From NCBI RefSeq assembly GCF_004368405.1, contig NZ_SBJH01000110.1, forward strand, positions 48,622 through 112,621: a stretch of DNA of 64,000 bases, given 5' to 3'. The notes beneath the pieces are model-generated. The model saw only the letters and a list, made by a program, of their open reading frames with translations, was not told the DNA's origin and ran no database searches. Below are positions 25,306 through 33,431 of this stretch, in pieces. Position numbers and translations under genes: made by a program. Source of the stretch: Olivibacter sp. XZL3 (GTDB taxonomy: Bacteria; Bacteroidota; Bacteroidia; Sphingobacteriales; Sphingobacteriaceae). The stretch's first letter is position 1. Every line of letters starts with the position of its first letter.

Positions 25306-26067
25306 TCAGCCGAATTTTCCGCGCACATAGTTTGCGGTAAGTTCGCTCTTCGGTTCATTAAACAGCTGATAGGTTTTGTTTTCTTCTATTACTTCCCCTA
25401 AGTACATAAACACCGTTTTGTCGGCAACACGTTGTGCCTGCTGCATATTGTGCGTAACGATCACAATGGTGTACTACTCCTTCAACTTCACGATGAGTTC
25501 TTCTATTTTCAGCGTGCTGATCGGGTCGAGGGCAGAGCAGGGCTCGTCCATCAGTATCACTTCCGGCCGCAGGGCTACGGCCCTTGCTATGCATAGCCTT
25601 TGTTGCTGCCCTCCGGATAAACGCGTAGCAGGCCTTAATAGATCGTCTTTTACTTCTTCCCAGATAAAGCTTTCTTTCAATGCATTTTCAACGATTTGCG
25701 CTCTCTGCTCCTTTTGAACATTATTGATCCTTAAGCCATAATTAATATTTTCATAGATGCTCTTTGGAAAGGGATTCGGCTTTTGGAAAACCATACCGAT
25801 GCGTTTTCTCACCTGGGTAACCGGAAAATCGGCATCGTAAATAGACTTTCCGTCCAACAGAAACCGGCCTTCTATCCGAGCATCCGGACTCAGGTCGTGC
25901 ATTCTATTGAAGCAACGCAATAGCGTACTTTTTCCGCAACCCGACGGACCGATAAGCGCGGTTACTTTATTTTTTTCAAAATCGACTTGAACGTTCTTGA
26001 GTACATGTTTAGACCCGAACCACAGATTTACCTCTGAGGCAGCAAGTTTAATCTGACTATCCTTCAT
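25306..26067 (-). pseudogene. pstB: Phosphate ABC transporter ATPase PstB, interrupted by in-frame TAG
   Basis: The frame from ATG 26067 encodes Walker A GPSGCGKST (40-48), LSGGQ (150-154), Walker B ILMDEP and the D-loop SALD, then meets TAG at 25474-25476 (codon 198). In the same frame the sequence continues as [19 protein letters not shown] through [13 protein letters not shown] to a normal C-terminus and TGA at 25306-25308, 253 codons in all, the usual PstB length. The truncated product would lack the H-loop His206 and so should not hydrolyse ATP normally. One base change (CAG, AAG or GAG to TAG) explains it; a sequencing error or readthrough is possible. It overlaps pstA by 11 nt. Confidence 0.88.
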
Positions 26068-26902
26068 TTCTGCTGTGTTTATAACGTATATAAAAGGCGG
26101 TGCTGTTCAAAATAAAGACCACTAAAATCAACACCAATGCTGTTCCATAAGCCAAAGGCCTTACCTCTTCGATCGCCTGATGCTGGGTAGACAACATATA
26201 GAGATGGTAAGGTAAAGCCATAAACTCCTGGTTAAGATAACCCGTTGGGTTATTAATGTAAAAAGCGACGCCCGTGAAAAGTATCGGAGCCGTCTCCCCC
26301 GCCGCTCTAGATAAGGTGAGCACCAAGCCGGTAAGAATGCCTGGTAGCGCGGTAGGCAACACCATGTCGCGAATGGATTCAAACTGGGTAGCACCCACGC
26401 CAAGAGCGGCTTCCCTCGTGCTTGCGGGAATGCGGCGCAGCGCCTCCTCGGTGGTTGTAATGATATAAGGCAACGACAATAAACCCAGCGTAAAGCCGGC
26501 AGACAGTAGTGAAGTCCCCATATGAAGCCCTTGAACAAAGAGTGCTAAACCAAAAAGACCGTAAATGATAGAAGGCACCCCAGCGAGATTGCGGATCGAG
26601 GCCCGGATAAGTCGGGTGAGCCAGGTGTTGGGGGCATACTCGTTCAGATAAACCGCGCAGCTTATTCCAAAAGGAGCCGCAACAAGCGCTGTTATCAAGG
26701 TAAGCATCACCGTCCCGATGATAGCAGGTAAAACCCCTCCTTTCGTCATGCCCTTACTCGGCAAGGTACTCACAAATTCCCATGTCAGCACAGACAAACC
26801 TTTGCCAACAATATCGCCGATAATAAGGATCAGAAAGAAACAAACCAGGCCAGTACAGAAAAGTAAGGTGCCCCATTCGATAATTGGTGTCAGCTTTTTC
26901 AT
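26057..26902 (-). CDS. pstA: Phosphate ABC transporter permease PstA
   Basis: About six transmembrane helices and the inner-membrane permease loop (EEALRRIPASTREAALGVGATQFESIRDMVLP, the EAA-type contact to the ATPase) identify PstA. ATG 26902 (MKKLTPII) lies 1 nt after the pstC stop codon and is preferred over an upstream in-frame ATG inside pstC. With PstC it forms the channel for phosphate. Since its ATPase partner is interrupted here, the transporter may be inactive unless another PstB serves it. Confidence 0.93.
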   Translation of the reverse strand: MKKLTPIIEWGTLLFCTGLVCFFLILIIGDIVGKGLSVLTWEFVSTLPSKGMTKGGVLPAIIGTVMLTLITALVAAPFGISCAVYLNEYAPNTWLTRLIRASIRNLAGVPSIIYGLFGLALFVQGLHMGTSLLSAGFTLGLLSLPYIITTTEEALRRIPASTREAALGVGATQFESIRDMVLPTALPGILTGLVLTLSRAAGETAPILFTGVAFYINNPTGYLNQEFMALPYHLYMLSTQHQAIEEVRPLAYGTALVLILVVFILNSTAFYIRYKHSRNEG

Positions 26903-26903
26903 C

Positions 26904-27794
26904 TTAGGCTGCTTGGTATTTTTTAAATTTATTAACATAATATTCCCCGATCAGGTTGACAATCAAGGTAAACAGAAACAGAACGGTCGCGATGGCGAAT
27001 AAACTGTAATAATGCGTAGTTTGATAGGGCACCTCTCCCATTTCAATTGCAATGGTAGCGGTAATGGTTCGCACCGAGTGAAAAAAGCCCTTCGGGAAAG
27101 CAGACGCGTTGCCCGTCGCCATCAGCACCGTCATGGTCTCGCCCAAAGCCCGACCAACCCCAAGCATCACCGCTGCCAAAATACCTGGAGCGCTTGCCGG
27201 GATGGTGATTTTGCATAACGTCTGCCAACGATTTGCCCCCAAGCCAAAACTCGCCTCCTTATACGACGGTGGCAGACTGTGCAAGGCATCTTCGGTAACC
27301 GTAATAATGGTCGGTAGCGCCATGATGGCCAATAGTATGGCGCCGTTCAATGCATTGAGGCCATTCGGCTGATTAGACAGTTCGCCCAACTGCGGACTCA
27401 GCACAACGATCCCTAAAAAGCCAATGGCTACCGACGGAACAGCCGCCAACATCTCAATAGCCGGCTTCAATATATTCCGCACATGTTTACTGGCATACTC
27501 GGAAAGAAAAGCCGCCGTACCAATTCCAACAGGTATCGCGATCAGCATCGCACCCAGCGTCACCAGACACGTGCTTACCAATAAGGGCAAGATGCCATAG
27601 GTGGCGGGGCTGCCCGAGGGATTCCACTGCGTACCGGTTATAAAGTCCAGGGGCTTTACCTGGATCAGAAAAGCGATGGTGTTCCATAGCAGCATAAAAA
27701 ATATACCGCCGAGGATCGCAATAATCAGAATTCCCGTTGCCTGAAAGAGCCATTTGGCAGTGAGATCTATTTTTTCTTTAGCACTTAATTGCAT
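26904..27794 (-). CDS. pstC: Phosphate ABC transporter permease PstC
   Basis: The 296-residue protein has six transmembrane helices, the TGTQWNPSG segment typical of PstC, and the EAA loop EDALHSLPPSYKEASFGLGANRWQT. It follows pstS by 11 nt and precedes pstA by 1 nt. It sits in the inner membrane and pairs with PstA. Confidence 0.95.
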   Translation of the reverse strand: MQLSAKEKIDLTAKWLFQATGILIIAILGGIFFMLLWNTIAFLIQVKPLDFITGTQWNPSGSPATYGILPLLVSTCLVTLGAMLIAIPVGIGTAAFLSEYASKHVRNILKPAIEMLAAVPSVAIGFLGIVVLSPQLGELSNQPNGLNALNGAILLAIMALPTIITVTEDALHSLPPSYKEASFGLGANRWQTLCKITIPASAPGILAAVMLGVGRALGETMTVLMATGNASAFPKGFFHSVRTITATIAIEMGEVPYQTTHYYSLFAIATVLFLFTLIVNLIGEYYVNKFKKYQAA

Positions 27795-27805
27795 AAGTCG
27801 GAAGT

Positions 27806-28633
27806 TTATCGGGTAATGTAATAGCCTGACGCTTTGATAATTGCCTGGCCTTTTGCACTTTTTTCAAAATCGATAAAGGTCTTGACCTTTTCCCAGGAGG
27901 TGCTCGGGATAAATTGATACAAGGGGCGTTGAAAAGCATAACGCCTTTCCATAATGGCCTGTTCGTCCAGCGGCGAAACCGCTTCACCTTTTTTCAGATC
28001 GCGGATATAGAGAACCTTTACATCTTGCTCTTTACCCCCATGCGCAATGTATCCGGCGCCAACATAACCGATGCCCGACCGATCCATCTTAACCCCTTCC
28101 ATAATCTGGGCATTTCCGTTCATTTCCTTTGCATTTCTGCTGAACTGAACACCCAGCTTTCCCTGCACAAACGCATGTGTTCCCGAATTACTCTGCCTCC
28201 CATAAATATTAATAGGCATGTCGACGCCCGTTAGGGGCTTCCATGACCTATATGCGCCGCTCAGGATCTTGGCCAAGCTCGGTATATCAATTGTATCCAG
28301 TGGGAAATTCCTATGAACGATAAAGGCCGTTGCATCTTCGGCAAAAACAACCGTATGCAATTTTATCTTTCTGGCTTTGAATAGGCTGTCTTCCTCCGCA
28401 TTCAGGTCGCGCGACGAGTTGGCAATGTCTGCTTGTCCGTTTAATAAAGAAGCGATTCCCAAGCCCGATCCACCGCCCGAAATCGCTACGCTGAACGTCG
28501 GACTGGTTTCATAAAAATGTTCAGCAAGCGTCACCGCCAAATTCACCTCCGTATCCGAGCCCTTTACTTTAATAGATCTATTATCGTTACTACAAGAACA
28601 TATAAGTATCAGAAAGGCAAAGCTGTAGCGCAT
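27806..28633 (-). CDS. pstS: Phosphate-binding protein PstS
   Basis: The 275-residue protein starts with a short hydrophobic signal ending in ICSC, a probable lipoprotein site, so it would be membrane-anchored. KGSDTEVNL, ISGGGSGLGIASLLNGQADIANSSRDL and YGRQSNSGTHAF match the phosphate-binding loops of PstS. It is the first gene of pstSCAB; no phoU or phoB gene lies nearby. TAGTTTTG, a -7-like box, is present about 35 bp upstream of its start on the minus strand. Confidence 0.93.
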   Translation of the reverse strand: MRYSFAFLILICSCSNDNRSIKVKGSDTEVNLAVTLAEHFYETSPTFSVAISGGGSGLGIASLLNGQADIANSSRDLNAEEDSLFKARKIKLHTVVFAEDATAFIVHRNFPLDTIDIPSLAKILSGAYRSWKPLTGVDMPINIYGRQSNSGTHAFVQGKLGVQFSRNAKEMNGNAQIMEGVKMDRSGIGYVGAGYIAHGGKEQDVKVLYIRDLKKGEAVSPLDEQAIMERRYAFQRPLYQFIPSTSWEKVKTFIDFEKSAKGQAIIKASGYYITR

Positions 28634-28880
28634 AGTTATTTGTTTCGCAGGTTATACAAAACTAATAAATAAATATTACGGTTATATTGACTTTATGTGA
28701 AGGAAAAAACATCGCTATAAATCGTTCAGACCAAATTTTAGCCTCCCATCTGTGGGGACAGTCGTGCATCCGGCTAGTCAAAAGCAACCCTATACAGGAC
28801 CAGCCGCACGTTAACGCTGCCCTGTTCTGCAGGATGCCGAACAAAAGTTGTTTCCTGCACCACGCAATTGTGTCGATGGC

Positions 28881-29126
28881 TTACTTCTGCAGCTTCGAAA
28901 AGTCGAAGATGTCATTCATGGTGACCTTCAATGCCAGCGATATCTGGTACACAATGAACGATGAGGGATTTACCCTGCCATTTTCAATCCGACCAAGAAC
29001 TTGATAGTCCTTGTCAATGAGGGCGCCTAACTCGGGCTGCGTGAGCTTGCGTTCTTCGCGGAGTGCCTTTATCCGTTTCCCCAAATTGACCTTAAAATTC
29101 TCTAACTCCTCATACATTTCACACAC
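28881..29126 (-). CDS. XRE-family transcriptional regulator
   Basis: An 81-residue protein formed almost entirely of a helix-turn-helix domain: LGKRIKALREERKLTQPELGALIDKDYQVLGRIENGRVNPSSFIVYQISLALKV. A second ATG three codons on (MYEELENF) is an alternative start. Its start lies 27 bp from a 22-bp palindrome (29153-29174), and TATGTTTG on the minus strand inside that palindrome could be its own -7 box, which suggests autorepression. The same half-sites recur 400 bp away. Confidence 0.9.
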   Translation of the reverse strand: MCEMYEELENFKVNLGKRIKALREERKLTQPELGALIDKDYQVLGRIENGRVNPSSFIVYQISLALKVTMNDIFDFSKLQK

Positions 29127-29152
29127 TAATCACCGCATAATTTCAAAAAAGC

Positions 29153-29174
29153 AACCAAACATATTTGTTTGGTT
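29153..29174. promoter_or_regulatory. XRE operator 1
   Basis: AACCAAACA and its inverse TGTTTGGTT flank TATT, a perfect 9+4+9 palindrome between the XRE gene and a divergent promoter. It covers the -33 TTTG of that promoter. Confidence 0.65.
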
Positions 29175-29195
29175 TTCAATTTTGTATTATCTTTG
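29164..29195 (+). promoter_or_regulatory. Consensus promoter divergent from the XRE gene
   Basis: TTTG (29164-29167), 20 nt, TATCTTTG (29188-29195) is an exact Bacteroidota promoter. It should start a transcript near 29202, reading into the 44-residue frame. Confidence 0.7.
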
Positions 29196-29248
29196 TTGAG
29201 CATACACGGCATAGCCCGCTTTGTCAAACAACTAATCCGAACAGAAAT

Positions 29249-29383
29249 ATGTCTAACCTGAACCTCAGACCCCTTTCTATGCTTTTCAAGGATTTCCCCG
29301 AACATGGTGATTTTTCCCCTCAGAATAGCACGCGGGCCACGCCTGCTCCGGCCAATAAAGGATCAGTGATCTACTATTTATAA
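29249..29383 (+). CDS. Possible 44-residue peptide under XRE control
   Basis: ATG 29249 (MSNLNLRPLSMLFKDFPEHG) is the first ATG after the strong promoter and leaves a leader of about 47 nt. The peptide is soluble, Pro-rich in its second half (ATPAPANKG) and ends IYYL. No family is recognised. The promoter supports transcription; translation is uncertain. Confidence 0.4.
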   Translation: MSNLNLRPLSMLFKDFPEHGDFSPQNSTRATPAPANKGSVIYYL

Positions 29384-29824
29384 GCAATTATGACATTGCT
29401 TTCAGAAATTTATTGTCTAATTTATGCAAAATAATCGCACTCGTTATGTATAAGACCTTTTACCAAAATTATTTAAAGCACATGCTGGATTTAAATCACT
29501 GGAGAAGTGCTGTACATGCAGCCTGCCGGTCTTTAGTTTTCATGCAAAAATCAGTTAAACAAATTTGTTTGAATAAACACTTTGCATTATACTTGTTACA
29601 AATAGAACAAAAATCGACCGGCAACGTTACCTGCCTGCATCCAACTTTACTTATTATCGGTTTATTTATGATAATATAAGTTCTCAGAAATAAACAATCG
29701 TTTAGGATTTTTGATTGTACGTATGCATTAGCGTCTTTGGCATTACATCTACGTTTATCCGCCACTAAAGGCAACGGATAAATTCGTGAAGCCGATCGCT
29801 GGATGTTGATTTAATATTGTCAAT
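29384..29824. other. 441-bp intergenic region ahead of the AraC gene
   Basis: This A/T-rich region carries XRE operator 2 with its promoter (29557-29595), which would give the AraC mRNA a leader of about 220 nt. No other clear gene or terminator is seen. Confidence 0.5.
29557..29595 (+). promoter_or_regulatory. XRE operator 2 and promoter upstream of the AraC gene
   Basis: The palindrome AAACA-AATT-TGTTT (29557-29570) has the same inner half-sites and 4-bp spacer as operator 1. TTTG (29564-29567) within it, 20 nt, and TATACTTG (29588-29595, one mismatch) form a promoter whose boxes sit at the same offset from the operator as at site 1. Confidence 0.55.
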
Positions 29825-30676
29825 ATGGTGAATTTCGGAATTTACAGCATGGCAGATCTAGAACAATACCTGCCTGACATGTACAGCGCTTCCATCAAGG
29901 AAGCTTATATGATTATTCTCGCCGGGCCTATGGGACTGACACATTATGTAGGGAACCAGAAGATTGAGCTTCCACCCCATGCCATTCTGTTTCTCGGTGC
30001 CGGACGCTCTTCGCAGTTTGACCGCAGCGCTGTGCCCGATGCACATATACTGCTATTCGGTGCCAAGTTCTTTGCACGGTCGACGCGATTAATGCATTTC
30101 CTCCAGCAGACTCCCCTATTCAACGACCATACGAATGTCTATTATATGACTTTGTCAGATGACGGCGTGCTGTATAGCCAAGTGTTTATACGCCTATTCG
30201 ACCTGGCAATTAGCGGCCTCACAAGAAACATGCTGAGCATGGATCTAGCGCACAACCTGCTTGAACAGGTTCTTATCATCGGCAGTTTATACTATAACGT
30301 AGTAAGCGCCAACTACGAAGCAAATCGCGATAGCACCCTGGTAACCCACTATAAAGCGCTTGTCAATATGCACTACGCTACCCAAAAATCCGTACAGTTC
30401 TACGCTGCACAGCTGAATGTTACCGCACGCAGATTAAACCAAGCCACCATGAAAGAGTTAGGCGTGCACGCAAAGAATGTAATCACAAGCTGCATCACAC
30501 AGAAAGCCAGACAGCTACTAGCTTACACCGATCACAACATGAAGGAAATTTCGGCATCGCTCGGATTCAGCGGCGAACACAACTTTAGTGACTTTTTCTA
30601 TAAAAACGCGGGAAGGCGACCTAGTGAATTCCGCAAAGTGAAACAGATTGAAAAACAGAATGTCACTAAAATGTAA
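29825..30676 (+). CDS. AraC-family transcriptional regulator ahead of the pilus-like operon
   Basis: The 283-residue protein has an N-terminal sensing region (cupin-like strands up to about 110) and a C-terminal double helix-turn-helix with VQFYAAQLNVTARRLNQATMKELG and MKEISASLGFSGEHNFSDFFYKNAGRRPSEFRK, diagnostic of AraC/XylS regulators. It ends 139 bp before a secreted-pilin-type gene in the same direction, so it most likely controls that operon. Its own promoter appears to be under the XRE repressor. The inducing signal is unknown. Confidence 0.9.
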   Translation: MVNFGIYSMADLEQYLPDMYSASIKEAYMIILAGPMGLTHYVGNQKIELPPHAILFLGAGRSSQFDRSAVPDAHILLFGAKFFARSTRLMHFLQQTPLFNDHTNVYYMTLSDDGVLYSQVFIRLFDLAISGLTRNMLSMDLAHNLLEQVLIIGSLYYNVVSANYEANRDSTLVTHYKALVNMHYATQKSVQFYAAQLNVTARRLNQATMKELGVHAKNVITSCITQKARQLLAYTDHNMKEISASLGFSGEHNFSDFFYKNAGRRPSEFRKVKQIEKQNVTKM

Positions 30677-30734
30677 GAGTGCTACCTATGCAGAAATGCA
30701 GAAGTAAAGTGCAGTTTTTAGTATTCACTAACCA

Positions 30735-30754
30735 GGTAGCCCTACCTACCTTTG
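30735..30754 (+). promoter_or_regulatory. Promoter region of the pilus-like operon
   Basis: TACCTTTG (30747-30754) matches the -7 consensus and lies about 60 nt before the first gene. Directly upstream, GGTAG-CC-CTACC (30735-30746) is a small inverted repeat that could be a regulator half-site pair. No good -33 box is present, as expected for an activator-dependent promoter. Confidence 0.5.
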
Positions 30755-30815
30755 CACCATCAGATTAATCGTTATCTGATACTAAGTTAGCTATTACATT
30801 TTTAATTACAAAGTC

Positions 30816-31358
30816 ATGATCCAAATTATGCAAAAAAAAATCAAAAAACTCGTTTTGACCGTCTTCGCATTTGCTACTGCAATTGCAGCGCAAGCGCAGG
30901 ATTCGGAAACTAAGGTAAACCTCAACGTAATATTAAAACCCGTACGGAGCTTAACGGTGAACCACACGGCGGTCGACCTGGAATACAAGACCGCTGAAGA
31001 CTACAAAAACGGTGTTTCCCAAACCATTGACAACGGTCTTTCCATTACGAACATCGGCGGCGGATTTAGGTTATATGCAAAAACGAATACCTCCGATTTA
31101 CAAAAAAGAGCCGGCTCAGGTGCCGGAAGCATTAGTGGCGAGCGGGTCACTGTCGGTATTGTAGGTAATCCGGCACGGAGCGTAAGCAGCATGGCTAACG
31201 GAAACGGTGCCGAACTCCTTCATGGTGATAAAAGCGTGGTTGGTCAATCATATGGACTGGTATACCAAGCAGCCGGAAACGACGAATACGTAAATGCCGC
31301 AGGTCGCGACCTGACGAGATTTACTGTCGAAGTAACCTATACACTGGTAACAGATTAA
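30816..31358 (+). CDS. Secreted pilin-like subunit
   Basis: The 180-residue product has a signal peptide (basic MQKKIKK, hydrophobic core, cut after AAQAQ). The mature part is beta-rich: VNLNVILKPVRSLTVN, a second strand pair around VDLEYKTAEDYKNGVS and LSITNIGGGFRLYAKT, and the final strand FTVEVTYTLVTD. Small secreted beta proteins with this layout and an alternating C-terminal strand fit a donor-strand pilin. ATG 30816 and 30828 are both possible starts. It is the first gene ahead of a PapD-like chaperone and an usher-like protein, which is the main support for the assignment. A weak hairpin with short T run (31477-31497) after it could lower expression of the genes downstream. Confidence 0.65.
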   Translation: MIQIMQKKIKKLVLTVFAFATAIAAQAQDSETKVNLNVILKPVRSLTVNHTAVDLEYKTAEDYKNGVSQTIDNGLSITNIGGGFRLYAKTNTSDLQKRAGSGAGSISGERVTVGIVGNPARSVSSMANGNGAELLHGDKSVVGQSYGLVYQAAGNDEYVNAAGRDLTRFTVEVTYTLVTD

Positions 31359-31529
31359 TTTACCTCCCCCAAGCCAGTCAGCGGGTTGAGCCCACTTAAA
31401 CAGGCTCAGTCCGCCGACCGTACCGAACAAGGTCTTCTTGATCGATCGTGATCAGCAACAGGCATAACTGTGCCATAAAGGTTCTTCACGACCTTTTGAA
31501 GTAGACACTTCCAGAAAAAAGAACCACCT

Positions 31530-32354
31530 ATGAAAACATTAGCAACTATTTATCGTAAATCCCTTATTGTATGGAGCATACTGGCCGCTCATTGGATACC
31601 GGCGCAGGCCCAGGTAGGCGTCTCCATCGATTCACCCCGCCTCTATTTCGAAATTGGCCCCGGCCAAAGCCATGTAGAGCAATTGGTGGTGTCCAATCCG
31701 AGTAAGGACTACACCATGGAAATGGGTATTTCATTTGACGATTGGGCATATAGCGAATCCGGGGAAAATTTAATGTACGACGCAGGCAAACTACCTACTT
31801 CCTGTGCCGCATGGATCTCGGTATCCGAGGCTTATTTCTCCTTGGCACCCGGCGAAAGCAAGACACTTGACATACGGATGGCAATGCCCGCAACACACCG
31901 CGACAGCGTGCCTGTACACACGGCAATCCTCTATATTACACAGCTCAACCCGCGGGATGGTAAAGACCAAAACGGTGCAAATATCCGTACGGCCGTGCGC
32001 ACCGGCATCAAGCTGTATCAGCGCCTACCCGGGACGCCGCACCCTGACATTGAAATCACCAACTTCTACTATAAAAAGTCGGAAACGCCTGAACTGGTAC
32101 TCGCTTTCGACAATACCGGTACTACTTGGGCCGACGGGAATCTCAATATTGAACTACTCGATCAGTCAACAGGAACTAAAATCGAGTTGCCTGACAGATT
32201 ATTCTACACCTTACCCGGCGATCGCAGGTTGCAAGCTATCAGCTTGCCAGCAGACCTCCGGCCGTCACGCTATATCGCCACAGCCATCATCAATTATGGC
32301 GATGCCGACATCGTAAAAATCGCGGAGCTTGAATTTGGCCATGGTGAAAGCTAA
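31530..32354 (+). CDS. PapD-like periplasmic pilus chaperone
   Basis: A signal peptide ending IPAQAQ is followed by an immunoglobulin-like domain that matches the pilus chaperone N-terminal domain: VSIDSPRLYFEIGPGQSHVEQLVVSNPSKDY, then the exposed-edge strand region and SVPVHTAILYITQL, RTAVRTGIKLYQRLPG. A second beta domain follows (residues about 165-270). Such chaperones cap pilin subunits in the periplasm by donating a strand. It overlaps the next gene by 14 nt, so chaperone and subunit are co-translated. An in-frame remote relative of non-pilus Ig chaperones remains possible. Confidence 0.75.
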   Translation: MKTLATIYRKSLIVWSILAAHWIPAQAQVGVSIDSPRLYFEIGPGQSHVEQLVVSNPSKDYTMEMGISFDDWAYSESGENLMYDAGKLPTSCAAWISVSEAYFSLAPGESKTLDIRMAMPATHRDSVPVHTAILYITQLNPRDGKDQNGANIRTAVRTGIKLYQRLPGTPHPDIEITNFYYKKSETPELVLAFDNTGTTWADGNLNIELLDQSTGTKIELPDRLFYTLPGDRRLQAISLPADLRPSRYIATAIINYGDADIVKIAELEFGHGES

Positions 32355-33411
32355 TCGTTTTACGCTCATCCTATTATTTGTTTCTGCGTTACCCTTCGTA
32401 GTTGGAGCACAGCTTCGGTTTAACGTGTACAGTGCGGGTTATTTCAATATTACCGACTATAGCGGATACATCAGTCCTGAGGGCAGTCATCAATTTCACA
32501 TTCAGTATGACGGTACATTTATTGAAGAGCACCATTGGGGCATCAAAGCTCGATTAAATGGACCGATCCGTCCCATATCGGGCAATAATGTATCGGGACA
32601 GTCTTTTCCAGCCGAAAAGATCCGCTTCCGTTTTACGCACGACGACGGAAACCATCCAACGCTGGCGGCTATCGGCGCGAGCATGGCCAATATTCCGCTA
32701 AACGCAGCCGCTGAGACCCCGCTCATCCCAAAATCGAATGCGGCTATTTCCCATCGAAGTCAGTACCATAGCCACATGCAGTTTCACCTCTATTTCGCCG
32801 TCGATATTGAGGGGGGCGATTACCTCAACCGTATGCGAAACAGCGAAGCGTACCAAATGATTGTCTATGCAGTGCCGCTCACGTTTACACTATATCGGGC
32901 AGACGGCACTATACTGGGATATCAGGACGCCATGTATTATATTCAGGTGAACCAAACGCTGTCTGGTGGCCCCACGGTGACCGAGTTTAGTCTTGAAGTA
33001 CTTGGCAACGCACGCAACTGCACGTTGGAGTTGGGCAGTCCCAGGCATTATACCGAAGGGATTTCTTTGGTTAACGATGATGGACTGCGGGTGAATTCCA
33101 GCACCGCCTACGCCATTACGGCCCGTACCATTGGTCCAGAGCTGACACAAACCACCGGTGGCCAGGCCAGCATCCCCGTTGGCGCGATCAAGCTACGTCT
33201 GCAGCCCGGCAGTTTAGCTCCGTCCGGTGGCGCTTATCAGGAAATCCCCTTGTCTGTCTCTAATCAGTCACTCTTTGGAGCCAACAGCGGCCACAGTTCA
33301 GCGCGTCTTTTTGATATCGTGTACCGTATAGACGGCAACGACAATAGGTTGCTAAATGCCGTGCAAGGCGTCTATACTACCACCATCATCTATCAGTTGA
33401 TGCCACGGTGA
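32341..33411 (+). CDS. Larger secreted subunit or tip adhesin of the pilus-like operon
   Basis: ATG 32341 overlaps the chaperone end by 14 nt and gives 356 residues with a signal peptide (cut near VVGAQ). The mature protein is beta-rich throughout. The C-terminal 120 residues (IGPELTQTTGG to QGVYTTTIIYQLMPR) follow the small subunit's pattern and end in alternating hydrophobic residues; the N-terminal 220 residues are extra. A two-domain layout with a pilin-like C-terminus is the classic form of a tip adhesin. No ligand-binding motif is recognised. Confidence 0.6.
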   Translation: MVKANRFTLILLFVSALPFVVGAQLRFNVYSAGYFNITDYSGYISPEGSHQFHIQYDGTFIEEHHWGIKARLNGPIRPISGNNVSGQSFPAEKIRFRFTHDDGNHPTLAAIGASMANIPLNAAAETPLIPKSNAAISHRSQYHSHMQFHLYFAVDIEGGDYLNRMRNSEAYQMIVYAVPLTFTLYRADGTILGYQDAMYYIQVNQTLSGGPTVTEFSLEVLGNARNCTLELGSPRHYTEGISLVNDDGLRVNSSTAYAITARTIGPELTQTTGGQASIPVGAIKLRLQPGSLAPSGGAYQEIPLSVSNQSLFGANSGHSSARLFDIVYRIDGNDNRLLNAVQGVYTTTIIYQLMPR

Positions 33412-33431
33412 TGTTGTAATGTACCCTATTC

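Noticed and set aside
29496..29774. 92-codon minus-strand frame in the region ahead of the AraC gene
   Set aside because: Lies across the XRE operator and promoter, low-complexity composition, no motif.
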